A stretch of 64,000 bases of DNA, taken from Pohlia nutans (Eukaryota; Streptophyta; Bryopsida; Bryales; Mniaceae). The stretch is taken from assembly GCA_022496805.1 (NCBI GenBank), contig CM040091.1:9662336-9726335 (forward strand), given 5' to 3'. Position 1 is the stretch's first letter, and each line of letters opens with the position of its first letter. The notes under the pieces are model-generated. The model saw only the letters and a program-made list of their open reading frames with translations. It was not told the DNA's origin and made no database searches. Shown in pieces: positions 10,704-23,300 of the stretch. The translations under genes and the position numbers were made by a program.

Positions 10704-11352
10704 TAAGTTAGTGTTGGTTGAAATTTCTCTCCTCACAACTTCTTGCCTCTAGTGTAAAGAGGCGCATAATGTGAAAAGAGCATCCAAGGAGTCTGGATTG
10801 CTCTGCAAGCCAGGAAAAAGTAGCAAAAATGCTAAACTGTCTTCTGACCCAAATAAAACCACTACTGTAGTTGCAAAGTGGTTAAAATATATGGTATTAA
10901 ATGATTTGTTGCGCGGTGGAAGGTATCCATCTGAGACCCCCATTCCCTCCAGTACCTGGCCAGAAGCAAATATAGATTGCGCCAGGGCAAGCTTGGTGGT
11001 ATGTGGGAGGTCCGGGGAATCAGCAGAGAGAATGAATTTTAAAAAATAATTGACTTGCAAAAGATGGAGGCATTCATGAGTGAGTGAGACGCTGAGTCAA
11101 CGCCACTGTGGTAATTTATTAATTTATAATGGTGACAACTGAGTCTCAGACAATGCATTCCGCATGCCATTCGGTGGGAGTGTCCTTTGGGATCTCTTCC
11201 ACATGAAGAACGTGGACCCTTCAACCCCTGACTGAGCTGCAAAACCACGGCTCCCAATGATACTTGGATGAAAAAAAGAAGGTGCATGGATGAATGTTCG
11301 TACCGTTCACTTTATATAGTGTGGACCAGACTATTGTGAATATCTACACTAA

Positions 11353-11553
11353 GGGCCTCCTTCCATGTAAGGGGGCAGTGGGTGGCCGGTCCTCAAAAGG
11401 AGGAAGCTCCACCGAAATGGGTGGAAACATGAGGATTCAAGAGTATAAATTTCATTTGTACCCAAATGGGTGGAGCATGGGTACTTCTTGAGACCTCAAT
11501 TCTTGTCTTCTAGTGCCTTCCACCCACTGCCCCCCTTACATGGAAGTCCGCTT
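11353..11553. mobile_element. MITE with CCTTCCATGTAAGGGGG inverted ends
   Basis: CTTCCATGTAAGGGGGCAG near the left end is inverted as CTGCCCCCCTTACATGGAAG near the right. The inverted arms extend through CAGTGGGTGG/CCACCCACTG. TAA flanks both sides. A direct reading frame (11294-11491) crosses the element and is spurious. Confidence 0.75.
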
Positions 11554-12101
11554 TAACCCCTAAATGACGGAGGGGGTAAGGGCAAAACATAAATGTGTTA
11601 TAAAAAATTACATCTTCAACTTTGATGAAGTTTGGTCCAAAAGAGAAAATGAGGAGCTTGATGTTTAGTAATTTTCCATACGGTCAAATATCAAAAAATA
11701 GCTTTTTATCATCTCATAATGAATTTAGAAGCATTTAAATTCAAATATTTATAAGAATCACAAATTTTATTTTTAGAATTTGAAATTTTGTATGATTTGT
11801 TAAAACTAGACATTCTATTCTAAAATCAAAAATTGCAAATTTTTCAACGGAGAGAACATCCTTACTTTCCCCAAATAGTAAGTTTTCTAACACTAGACAA
11901 TGTAGAAGTGTTTTTCTTTGAAAATTTCTCCCGGGTGGAGTTTAACTCGGATTGACATGATTCAAATTGGGTTGGAAAGTAGACTTGATTACCTATTTAA
12001 AAATATTTTTTATTTTCTATAAAAATGTTTTTTCTATTTCGGGCAGCCCATAAAAAAAGGGCAGAGACCATAAAATGGTTGATCCGTCACTTAGGGGTTA
12101 A
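11553..12101 (-). mobile_element. TTAA/CCCC-ended MITE (550-bp subfamily)
   Basis: Begins TTAACCCCTAAATGACGG and ends CCGTCACTTAGGGGTTAA, an 18-base inverted repeat with one mismatch. Its interior is the reverse complement of the elements at 12805-13354 and 28939-29488 (CTTTGATGAAGTTTGG, GATTGACATGATTCAAATTG, CCCGGGTGGAGTTTAACTCGG). It abuts the elements on both sides. Confidence 0.85.
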
Positions 12102-12239
12102 GGGCCTCTTTACACTAGAGGCGAGAAGCCGTGAGGAGAGAAATTTCAGTCAATTCGAAATTGGTCTTCTAGGTTTCCAAACTCCCATTGGTCGAAATTT
12201 CTCTCCTCATGGCTTATTGCTTCTAGTGTAAAGAGGCCC
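12102..12239. mobile_element. Intact 138-bp GGGCC-type MITE, TAA duplication
   Basis: GGGCCTCTTTACACTAGAGG and its inverse TCTAGTGTAAAGAGGCCC bound the element, with TAA at 12099-12101 and 12240-12242. The sub-terminal arms ATTCGAAATTGGTC and CATTGGTCGAAAT also pair. The left TAA is shared with the terminus of the preceding TTAA-type element. Confidence 0.85.
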
Positions 12240-12804
12240 TAATTAAAAAATTGCATCCAGTCTAAGGTAATAGCACCTACTACCATTATGACCCATTCAC
12301 ATACATCAATGTTGTTGCATGCATGCGTCAAGTAAATTTGAAGGAATTTGTTGTCAACAAAGAAGTACAAAATACGCGATTAGAAATTACTCTAACACAT
12401 GACAAAATAGAATGCAACGTAAAAGAAAAAAGCATGGCTCTACTTGCGGCACTGTAATGCAATTGCACAGTGCTTGAATAGTAGTTGCAGTAAGAAAAGA
12501 CACGATTTTAGATTTTTATGTTTTTGTTTATCAATTTTACCTTCCTCCGTTTTGGGAACATAGATGCAAGTGCGGCACGAGCTTGGTGTAACTTAAATGG
12601 GCCTTGAGTGTGCATGTTTTTGAGACATACAAGTGCACTAGAATCCGTGCCTCAGTGCACACCTTGGATCACTATGCTTCACAAATGTGAGGTTGAGATT
12701 GCTGACTTGCCGGAGTTGGTAAATTGTATTGTTTCCGTGCTTGTTTCAGTATCACGGAATTGGGTGCCTTTGGGTTCGTCACACATGCTCTCTGACTTTT
12801 AGGT
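12240..12804. other. Intergenic, nothing recognised
   Basis: AT-rich, with no conserved reading frame or structured repeat that I can support. Confidence 0.4.
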
Positions 12805-13354
12805 TTAACCCCTAAACTCCTGAAAGACCATCTTTTGGTCCCTGTCCATTTTTAATAAGCTCCTTGAAATAAATAAAAATTAAGTTTTTGAAAAAATAAA
12901 AATAAAAATAAATACTATATCAAGTTTACTTTCCAACCTAGTTTGAATTATGTCAATCCAAGTTGAACTCCATTGGGGAGAATTTTTCAAAGTGGATCAC
13001 CTCAACATTGTCTCAGTGTTATAAAATTTGTTATTTGGAGAAAGTAATGATGTTCCCTCTATCATTTTATTTTAAAAAAAATTTACAATAGATAAACCAA
13101 TTTTAACTAATTATGCTAAATTTTTAACTTTAAAAGTGAAAATTATAATTAATACAAATTTTCAAAGGTCAATGCTTTTAAATTCATTTTTAAAAATATC
13201 TAAAGTTTTTTTTAGAAGTTTGATAGTATGAATAATTTGAAGAGACAATGCCCTACTTTTTGTATGTTGAACCAAACTTCATCAAACATATGGAAGGCAC
13301 ATATTATAACACATCTATGATTTGTTCAATACCCCTTAGGATTCTAGGGGCTAA
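12805..13354 (+). mobile_element. TTAA/CCCC-ended MITE (550-bp subfamily)
   Basis: Starts TTAACCCCTAAACTCC and ends TCTAGGGGCTAA (one change from TTAA). It shares with 28939-29488 the blocks ACCATCTTTTGGTCC-like, CAAAGTGGATCACCTCAACATT, CATCAAACATATGGAAGGCA and CAATACCCCT. Confidence 0.8.
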
Positions 13355-14900
13355 ACATTCATATTGTGGTCAAATCTTGCACTAATCAAGAGTTTTAATT
13401 TTGGATCCCTCTTCATTCAATGCACATTCTTTTTGTGTCGCATGATCAGAAGTACACTCAATCGCTTAAACTCACATGAGTAGGTGTTGTCACCTTATTA
13501 CAAACACACAAATACTTGAAAATGGACAACCACTTCAAAGTTGTTACACGTATTTGATGTAAATCAAAGTAGATTGACCTACATTAGTTTTGAATCCATA
13601 CTATATAAGGTGAGCGTTGTAGTAGAAACATTGTATGTGTAGACTAGAGAAGCATGTCCAAAATGGTCCACAACTATCGTACCTTTATAGCAGCTTTGTT
13701 TCGTAATAATTCTAAAAATAGATGACAAATTATTGAAAAAACATTTATGTAAGGAAAAAAACGAATTTAAAAGAATTTTTGGGAAAATTAAATCTTTTTT
13801 TAGAAATAATAAATGATTCGTCCGAAGGAGGACAAACCTGCTATGAAGAATAGTCTTGTTCATCATATAGTCTTATTGTAGGTCTTTTCGCTAGTTTACG
13901 CTAAAGATATTTCTACTAGTGATATTTACCTCCCTATTTGCTCACTTTGTACTTGCACATTGCTCACCTTGTAATTGCACATTGTTTTGTGTATTTTCAA
14001 AACTCTATCGTCTAGTTATTGTGTTTAAACGTGATTGTAAATACGTGTCATTTAGAAACAATCTTTTTCTTAAATAAAAAAAACAAAGGTTGTGGAAGGT
14101 TGTTTAACCTCAAGTGTGCTCGTTTTTGACTTTTCATTGTTTTTTTTGCTTGTTCCCACATCATTTCCTCAAATTCCTCCAAACTAAAGCAACAAAGTTT
14201 TGGATTTTGTAAATGATCATTTCTTCACCAAACCATGTTCATTTTATACCATTAGAATCTCATTTATAAGATTTTTCAATTGGCATATAATACGCTTGTT
14301 TTGGAATAAAAATGCACCCACTTTTAATGTGTGAAAATTTTTAAGGGCCTTCAAGCAACAAATATAGATGCCTCATCGCCTCTTGTTTAGTTGATTTGCC
14401 ATATATATTCTAATTTCTAAATGAAGTATAACAAGGATATTTCATGGCAACTCAAGAGTCTCCACAACCATCATTTTGCATTCTTTAAAGAATATACTTT
14501 AAAAAATTCCAATCATTTTCCCATGCATTTTCCTTCTTGTTTCAAATTGGCTTCTACAACTTTTTCAACACATTTAAATTTAAGGGTGAAATACTCCAAA
14601 ATCCAAACCAACATGTCAAGCATCTAAAATTCTTTCATGCTAACATTTTGTGTTGCACAACAAAGTATGTAACTGAATTAATATGTAGATTGATTGAAGA
14701 TTGAAGGCCAACTTCTAATTGTCAATAGCTAAACTTGTCAAGTTGGCCCTTGCCTTTGCTTTTTGAATATAACAAATAATATATAGTTAAAATCTTTGAA
14801 ATAATCTATGAAACATTCTCTAAAAAATACTTCTTTAACTTTTTAATCTCTGATGACTTAGGCAACCATTTTGTAGTCAATGTTCATCTTCATCTTATAT
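13355..14900. other. Intergenic, AT-rich
   Basis: No supported gene. Short frames on both strands are low-complexity AT-rich translations. Confidence 0.4.
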
Positions 14901-15178
14901 ACCGTACCAGGAAGGCAGGGTCGGCAGTAAATAATTCCCCAAAAAAATACCAAAAAAATAAATTAATTAATCAAGTATTTTTTCGAAATCAACAAAAATG
15001 AAGTCAACAAAAATTGTAGACAAAAAACAAAAGAAAAAGTTTAGCCGCTAGATAAATTCAATGTTAGTTACTAATATCCAAATTTTTAATAATTATTTTT
15101 GAAAGTGCCGACCTCCACTTTTTGAACTTTTATTAATTATTTGACATGAAAGTGCCGACCCTGCCTTCATGGTACGGT
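14901..15178. mobile_element. Inverted-repeat element with ACCGTACC ends (~278 bp)
   Basis: The left end ACCGTACCAGGAAGGCAGGG, then TCGGCA, is inverted at the right as TGCCGACCCTGCC, then TTCATGGTACGGT. The arm is about 27 bases. A second partial arm, AGTGCCGACCTCCACTT, lies near 15105. The interior is AT-rich and non-coding. Confidence 0.75.
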
Positions 15179-15949
15179 AGTATTTTTGTGGTGAATATTT
15201 CGATAGGAAAAATAATTAAATATATGTGTTTTATATGCATATTAAAATGGATTGTTTTTGAAATGTTATATTTCAAATTAAAATATCTCAAGGGGCACTA
15301 CTTGCAACATTACAAAAATCAGAGAAAAACATAGGATATTTTTTAATACTTGGGAGGCAAACATTATGTTTTTTTAATGTAACAAACCATTTAAAATTCT
15401 AAAAAATCCAATTATAAATAACATATGTCTCTAAAATTATTTACAATTTTATTAAAAAGTGAGGGTATCAAATAAAATGATTTAAAGGAAAATAAATAAA
15501 TAAAATAGGATGAGTTTTAATCTGAAAGAAGGAAAAATGAATGAAAAACGGTCAAAAATTTGTTGTAGAACAAGATTTCATTGCACTAATTGTCACATTC
15601 TTTTCCAATGGATGTCCATGCCTTTTAAAAGACATAGTGAAAGTCCGTGGTGAACAAGAGGGACCCCGCAAAAAACATGATGAAAATCTGTGGTGAGTAA
15701 AAACAGGCCTTGCTAAAGACATAATGGAAAAACCAATAGGTATCCTAATAGAAAGGGATGAAATATGTGGTGACTCTTAGAACCATAACAGACCATGGTC
15801 GTGCTAAGAGCTGAAAGAATAAGAGGTTTTGTTACCTTAAATGTATTTTTGGGCTTACTCAAGTCAAAGAAAGGTGAAGGGAAGAAACCCTTACACTGAT
15901 GATATTCCATAAGGATAGGCATTAGTTGATGATATCCTATACGTACATT
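15179..15949. other. Intergenic, nothing recognised
   Basis: AT-rich sequence. A weak internal repeat (GTGAAAGTCCGTGGTGA near 15638; GATGAAAATCTGTGGTGA near 15679) is visible, but no gene. Confidence 0.35.
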
Positions 15950-16227
15950 AGGAATTTATGACCCTACAAATTTTAAACAATTTCCGTGCGAAATTCAATA
16001 TTTCATGGGTTTATATACTTTTTGCACGGATTTTGCAAGGATTTTGGGCTAATCGTGCACGAATTTTGCACTGTGTAAGAAGTCTAAAAGAGTGAATGTA
16101 GAAGATGTGGATCAATTAGCAGAATTAGCGCAAAATTTGTGCGGAATCCATGCAAAAAATGTACAAATTCATGAAGTATCAGATGTCGCACGGAAATTGT
16201 TAAAAATCAGTGAGGTCCTAAATTCCT
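15950..16227. mobile_element. Inverted-repeat element with AGGAATTTA ends (~278 bp)
   Basis: The left arm contains AGGAATTTATGACC and AACAATTTCCGTGCGA. The right arm is the inverse, TCGCACGGAAATTGTT and GGTCCTAAATTCCT. The arms are about 42 bases. The interior repeats TTGCACGGATTTTGC-like motifs in both orientations. The 102-residue frame at 16092-16400 crosses the right arm and is spurious. Confidence 0.75.
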
Positions 16228-17307
16228 CATGTATAAAAATGAGCTCTGGTGATAATTCATATTTTGTTTGGTTAGATGGAAGAGCTTTTAACTTAAGAAT
16301 TTTGAATATTTGTCCAAAGGTTTGTCGTATGTGTTATTACACCTTTTACACTTGGTGTTTGCACGTGGCTAACAAAAAATACTATAAGTGCCCCCATTGA
16401 GTGAAATATGTATATCTACCTTTTTCACAAAAAAAGTGTACAATATGTTTGAAGTGTTAAAAAATTACTTAAATTAAGAGAAAGCAATGATGTTTTTGTG
16501 ATAAAATATTTTATCTATTCTTGCTAATCAATGTAAAGGTGAAATTTTAGCCAATCAGAAAAAATGACAATTTGCAAAAACATGTTTTGTGCTACCCAAA
16601 AATCCTATTGATTTAAAAATGGCAAGGAAAACGAATACCACCATTGACCGCAACATCATTGCCCAAATAGATTATTTGGAAGGTTATTCAAAATAATATT
16701 TGGTCGTTTTCAAATATCTTGGTACCAAACGGCTTCAAAATTTTGGGGATTAATATAATAGAATAATCTTAAAAAAAACTCCTCGTTTACACTAGATTTT
16801 TAAAAATAGTCTAGTTTCTTCTTCTAAGAAGAAAACCCTAATTTCTTTCAACCTAATTAGAAGCTGTTGATTTGTTTGTTGTTTTGTGGTTCCTTTTAGG
16901 TGGCCATGGATTGAAGTTTCTAATGTAAATGTAGAAATGTGGTATGATTTTGCAAATGTATAGATAGCCTTCATTCTTCTTTCTTTTTTTATTGTTTTAA
17001 AAATTTTGTACTTTTTAATTTTAGAAATAAAAACAAAGAGAGGTTTAACATTTTAAAAGATTTTACAAAAGAAATTTTGTCACTTTTATTCATTGTGAAA
17101 ACATGGTTAGGTTTTTAATGATTGATAGTTCTTATGTTTTTTTTTTTTTTTCTATTTTGTATCAAAGTTGTTTTCAAAAAATTATGTACTCTACTACAAG
17201 GTGGCCATTCTCCATGTAATACATTTCAAAACAAATGACAATCTACAGCACGTGGATGCAATATTGAAAACAATAAATTATGAAGTCGTAAATATATTTG
17301 TCTTACC
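16228..17307. promoter_or_regulatory. AT-rich region upstream of HYDIN, promoter not resolved
   Basis: About 1.1 kb between the repeat element and the HYDIN ATG. I see no conserved promoter motif that I can name. It should include the HYDIN 5' UTR and promoter. Confidence 0.35.
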
Positions 17308-20300
17308 ATGGAGCCTGTAAGATCAAGGATATTGAAGGAGAGGGATAATCCCCATTTGCTTGATAAGACACTTCCAAACTTGCACATTACCAGGCCAAGA
17401 GATAAGCCTAAAACAAAAAACATTGGTCTTGGATCAACAGTTAAATACAAGTCATATGGCGATCCTCATCCTAACATATTGAAGGTAATTTCACGCAATT
17501 ATTTTATAGCACTCAATATTATATATAATTTAAAAAAAATTCATCATTCATTTCAATGACATAATTTTTTTTTCTATGAAAAATTATAAATAAAATTGAT
17601 AATATTAATCCATCAACAAATTAACTATCCATTTATGTTATTTCAAAAAAATTGTTGGAATTCTTTGATAATTACACATACATCTCCCTTGTGTTTCATA
17701 TTTGTACCATGTTTTCATCTTATATTCATTAAAAATTTAAAAGAAGTATTGGATATAAGAATTTTAAAATGAAAATATTTTGTCTTTTGTGCAGAAAAAG
17801 CCTAGTGAAGTAGTAAAAGCTAAGTTGCATCCACAAGTGTCATATATTGATGGCTCGATCCGGACTAAACCACACATCATTGAGCATCATAATTTATGCG
17901 ATAAAAAATATTTGGTAATTATGTGAATATATATAGATACATACATACATACATCAAGTGTTATTGAACTAATATTTATCTATAAAAGTCATTTTGCATT
18001 ACTATGTTATTGAAATTTGCAAAAATGTTTATTTTTTGACAAAAATGAAGCAATTACTATTTATACACAACTAACATATGAATTATGTTGATTGAAAGTT
18101 TTAGTTACATAATGTTTTCATATGGTCTCCAAGGTCATTTTGTCATGTTATTTCATGCAGGAGTCCTCTTTTGTAAAAAAGGATTGTCCATTGTTTCAAC
18201 CTTTTCCACCAGAAATAGTTTTTAAAAATTATAAGGCATTCCAACAATATTATGAGGTTTTCAACCTCCGAAACAATGATAAGGTATTAGTTGCAATTCT
18301 TTTGACACATTAAATGAAAATTTGTTAGCTTTTAGCCATCGTTCAAGTCTTTTAAATTATAGACAATGTGATATTTTTAACTTAATTTTCTTTTCTTTTA
18401 TTTTCTTTTCTTTTTAATTTATTGAATCTATGTAAATTCTTTATATTCATTATTATTTAAAATGACCCTAAATATTAAAAATAAATATGAAATTCAACTT
18501 TGAGTTCATGAATTACATGTGAATAAATAATGTGAGATTTCTTTCCATAGATTGCAAGGCGAGTGCAAGTGCTACCACTTTTGTCACAATTCCTCAATGT
18601 ACAATTATATGCCCCTCCAGACTCCCATGAACTTACAATTTTTGATGAAAGAGGCACAAGTAAAGTTGCTCCTGGAATGGAGGTACATTTATGTATTCAT
18701 TCCTCCTAAAATTTATTATATTAATTTCAAATACAATACCAAGTTAAAATCTTTTTTAGAGCTTTAAATTTAAAATGGTATACGTATAATTTTATTTTTG
18801 GTGTGCTTATGGTTTTTAAATTTGTTTATTTTATTTCTTACAATTATTAAAAATTGCAACAGATTCAATATGTTGTTAATTTTTGCCCTGAAAGTGAAGA
18901 TGACCAAGAAGCCTCTATAGTGGTAGTTACTGAACGAGAAAAATTTGAGGTGCCTGTAATTTGTCATGGATCACAAGGTGCAAGAAAATCTTGCGCATAG
19001 AATATTTCTCCTAAAAAAGGATTTTTGCAAGCACTATATCATTGATTCGTTTTCTTCAAACCAATTCTAGAATTATTTAGCTTAACTACAATTCATCAAG
19101 AAGTTGCGGTTAAAAAAACTCATTATTCTTGCAAAAACAATAATTAAACTAAAAGATATATTTTATAAATTCTAGATAAAATATTTTTGATGTTGAAATG
19201 TCAAAAGAATAAAAATAGATTAAAACAATATATTCCTCGATAACCAAACTTAAACAATGAAAATTCACAAAAGCGAATGACAAAATTAAACTAAGGTTTC
19301 AATTTTTAAATCATATAAGCATAAACAAAACTTGTAGATTAATATTCAAAAATATAGATGTACTTGCTAGTAACAACTTTTGTTTAATATACAAAATTGC
19401 ATTGATTGACCACTTGTTGCAACTCTTCAAAGTTTAAATTTACTAAAAAAAATTGTTTTATAAATTGATATCACCATCAATATTATTTAATACTAGCATT
19501 TATTTATTATTTTATTTGTTTATTTATTTGCACTTCTATATATAAACAAAGAACTTTTATTTTAAATATTGAATTGAGATTATTATAATTTCTTCTTCAA
19601 AAATAGAAGTGAAAGTAAATGTACTCAATTGTTTGTTGTGTGGATATGAATGTAGCTATATTGGACCTACCGGATGAAATTCATTTTCCACAAACCCCTT
19701 CTAACTTGGTATATACAAAGAATGTTATGCTGCGCAATTTTGGCCGCAAACCAGCCCAGTTTGCATTCCAAGTGAACGGGTTTTTTGAAGTCTCTCCGAT
19801 ATGTGGAATTGTGGAGCCTGAGAATTTTCTAGAAGTTTATGTGCAGTTTCGTCCACCTCTTGTTGGGGTACATGAAGGAGAGCTTATAGTTGCCTACAAC
19901 AATAACATCGAAAGAATGTATTGTAAACTATATGGTGTAGGTTTAGAGGTAAGTGCAAGTTCATGCAAACAAAAATGAGTGTGTACTATAAATTTTGAAT
20001 TATCAATTTCTCCTACTCTATAGGAAATATGTATCAAGGGTTAGAATAACACTAATGTAGTAAGGTAGATGGATCCATTTTTTCTTTGTACTCAATTGCA
20101 AACCCTACTACCACTCTTAATGGTGTTCATTTTCATTCTAATATAGTAAAAAAATGCAAATTAATGGATATACACACTATTAGGTTCACAATTGGTAATG
20201 AAAGCATTTATATTGGAGAAGAAACTTGTGATTTTGAAAGAATTAGCAAAAGTGCCTACATTTGTTGGTCAAGGTTTCATTTATTGTTATATGTCTTACT

Positions 20301-23300
20301 TTAGAATGTCATAGTAATACAATGACTTAGCCCTTGATGTTGTTATAGTTTAAAAAAATTGAAATATTTTCAAGTTTTAACTAATATATGTTTATGTTTT
20401 CTTTCATCATTTTAAATATATTTAATCTTTTGGATAATAAATAGTAATGAATTATTTTTTACATTTTTAGGAGAATATCTAATGTTAAACTACTTAAAAT
20501 TTTTATTGTTATAGATTTTTATATGTTTTTATTAAATCAACGTGAAAAAAATTAATAAAAAGGGAAAAAATGATTTCTTATAGAATTGAACATATCTAAC
20601 AAAGATCAACAATGGTGCCAGTTGGATGTGGGCTTGTCTGTAGATAACGCCATAGCTGTGCCTACATATATAGGCCGAAGCTCCCAAATGGTTATCCATG
20701 TGCAAAACTACTCTCCAGTTGTTGCTTATTTCATTTGGGAAAAGTAAATGCAACAATCATTTTTCCTTAATATGTATATATGTAAATATTTTAAAGTATA
20801 AATATGATTATGCTAGTACGTACTCTTGAGTAAAAATATAGTACTCACAACACAATATAATTTGTATATTCTTTTATATTTTTGTTAAAATGATTTTTAA
20901 GAAATTAATCCGTTTGTGATAAAACTATCTTTGAGAATTGGTAAATTTCAACCCGTTATTCCATTCTATGAAAAGTCATTACAATTATTTGTTCTGTTGA
21001 TGGTTTTTAAAAGTATCTTGCACACTTTCTTAGAATTTGTGGTCCAATTGCTTTCATTGTGACAAAATAAAATAAACAAAACTACATTTTTAGTAGAATG
21101 AATTCTACTATATAAAACAACTATAGTGGTTGGTTTAAAATGTTACTATATGCTGACTTTATTTTCTCTTACACATTTCATTTCTTGAAAGAAAAAAAAA
21201 ATGCTTTTGAATTCCACAATTTGTACTTGGTAGGTCCAAACCTTAAGAAACTACTATATAATCCTCTTTTTCTAATGAGGGAATTATAATATTGTTAAGT
21301 ATGCTAATGATGACTTGTTGCCAAAAAATCTCAATATAAAAAAATATATGTTAGAAAAATAAACAAATAGTCTTCTTTAAAATTTTCAATTAGAATTGAA
21401 CTAACCCCTAAAGGACCAAGGCTGATTTTCCAAGTTCGGTCAACCCAATGTGGAATGAATATTGCTTCTCAATTTTTGAGATTTTTAGTGGTGATTCTAC
21501 TCTTCGTAATGAAGATAGGATGGTAAATGCATATGTAGGTGATGTATAAGGTAGACGACCTGTTTCCGATGAGGCCCCCAATCACGCAGTATAGGGCGAC
21601 CTATTTCCATGAACTAGCTTGCATTATTTTCGAATTCATTTGTAAACGGTGATGGAAACATGTTTCTTCTTAATATGGAATGGTTGGCACCAAGGAAGGA
21701 AACTTGTTATCGAGTTAGTATGATATCATGTGTTCTCCAAATCTAGTTTTGCAATTCTTGGAAATAGGTCAGCCTATGCTGCGAGAACGGGTTGGAAAGA
21801 ATCTTCACTTTGAAAATTTGTAGTAAATTCAATATTGCCCCAAAATTTGTTAAAAAATATGTGACCTTCTTCAAATCTATTTCCCTACATTGCAAAATTA
21901 TTTGCCTATTTGTTACTCCACCGGAAGTGTGCTGAATTGCTTAAGGTGATCGGAAACAGGTCGTTTACCTTAAATCATAAAATACAATCATGCAAAGGTG
22001 ACAAACCTAATTGCGGGCAATTCCTGAAAATTTTCATACAATGAGCTATGCATTTGAATTTTTGCACACCATGAGCTAACACCCCGATATACACAACTGC
22101 CAAATTTGATTTATTAAATCTAGACTATAATTTGCAGTTTTGGAATTTTCAAAAAGTTTCAAACTCGGGCAACGAGCCAAAAAAAAAGTGCAACTAACTT
22201 TAAAGTTTATAATCTTATTGTTGAAGAACTTTGAACGGTTGAAAATTTGTAGGTTGTAATAAGTTCAAGTTAGTTGAAATATCCTACTGTTGGATTGGTC
22301 AAAAAAGTTTTAGATCAAAAACTATTTGTCTTTTTATGAGAAGAGATGCTTTGGAGTGTTTGGAGGAAAACATAGTTGTGGTCCTTTATGGGTTAAGTAT
22401 GTTAACTTTAAATGTACACATATAATCAATCCTTGAATGATTTAAGAATTAAAATTTGGACCACTTTTATTTCAAAATTTTATTTTCATCAATTCATTAT
22501 TTTTAATGTTTTTTTTTCGAGTTCATTTTTAATTGACTGTAAGAAATCCAAACTATATTTATTGGTCCTTTATATGTAATTATATTCAATTGGTTTCAAA
22601 ATTATATAAAAAAATTTCCATTTTATAAAAAATTGTCCATAAATATTCATTTTAGCAACTATGATTTTGATTGTTATAAAAGATGAAATACATAAGTAAA
22701 TAACTTGATAGTAGATTTTGCATAAAATGATTTTATAAACACAATCATGCAAAATATTCTAAGAATAAATAAATTGTATAGATGAAAATAAAATACTAGA
22801 GAAAACTCCCATAAATTGGCATTTTTATTTCTAATAGAAAAGTAATACTTGGGACACCGAGCTATAATGCCAAAACGTAATACCACATGACCATGTGGGG
22901 GTCCATCTAAGCTAATACAAACCTACTAATTTGTCAACAGTGCTTTTTCAATGCTTTTTTGGAAGCATTTTTGATGTGATGTTTGATTTAATTTTTTATT
23001 AGAAAAGAAAGTGATATGTCAATATTTGCAACATGTATATTTGCAAACACACAATACAAGATGAAAGCAATAATGTAAAGATTTGGGTATTAAATGCACT
23101 AAAATAGCTATATTAGCATTCATTTTAATGACTCACTAAGGACTTTTCCAAATGATAAAAAAAAAACATTTTTGGTAGAAATTTTGGGATAATGGAATGA
23201 GAATGATGATTATGTGAATGAATGATGAAATCAATACATTAAAATTTGTTCTTTGAGTGAAATTCATGACTTTTTTGTCTCTAATGTCTCTCCAAAGGAC

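Larger units (their letters stand above)
10120..10765. mobile_element. Outer GGGCC-type MITE, interrupted by two more elements
   Basis: The left end GGGCCTCTTTACACTAGAGG and the right end CTCTAGTGTAAAGAGGC are inverted copies. The halves 10120-10209 and about 10710-10765 together resemble the intact 138-base element at 12102-12239. Between them lie a CACTA-like short element and a second GGGCC-type element. Confidence 0.75.
10061..10855. repeat. Dispersed repeat copy B, split by nested elements
   Basis: The flanks 10061-10115 and 10767-10855 match 158-205 and 262-350. The ~650 bases between them are the nested transposons listed next. The short reading frame at 10771-11049 starts inside this repeat and is not supported as a gene. 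Confidence 0.65.

Noticed and set aside
10771..11049. 92-residue frame near the transposon nest as a gene
   Set aside because: Its start lies in a dispersed repeat also present at 262-350, where the frame is not maintained.
11553..11565. CCCTAAA as telomeric repeat or interstitial telomere
   Set aside because: Only one unit occurs at each element end, in inverted orientation, so it is part of a transposon terminus.
16092..16400. 102-residue plus-strand open frame as a gene
   Set aside because: It crosses the right arm of an inverted-repeat element and has no recognisable motif or splice partner.
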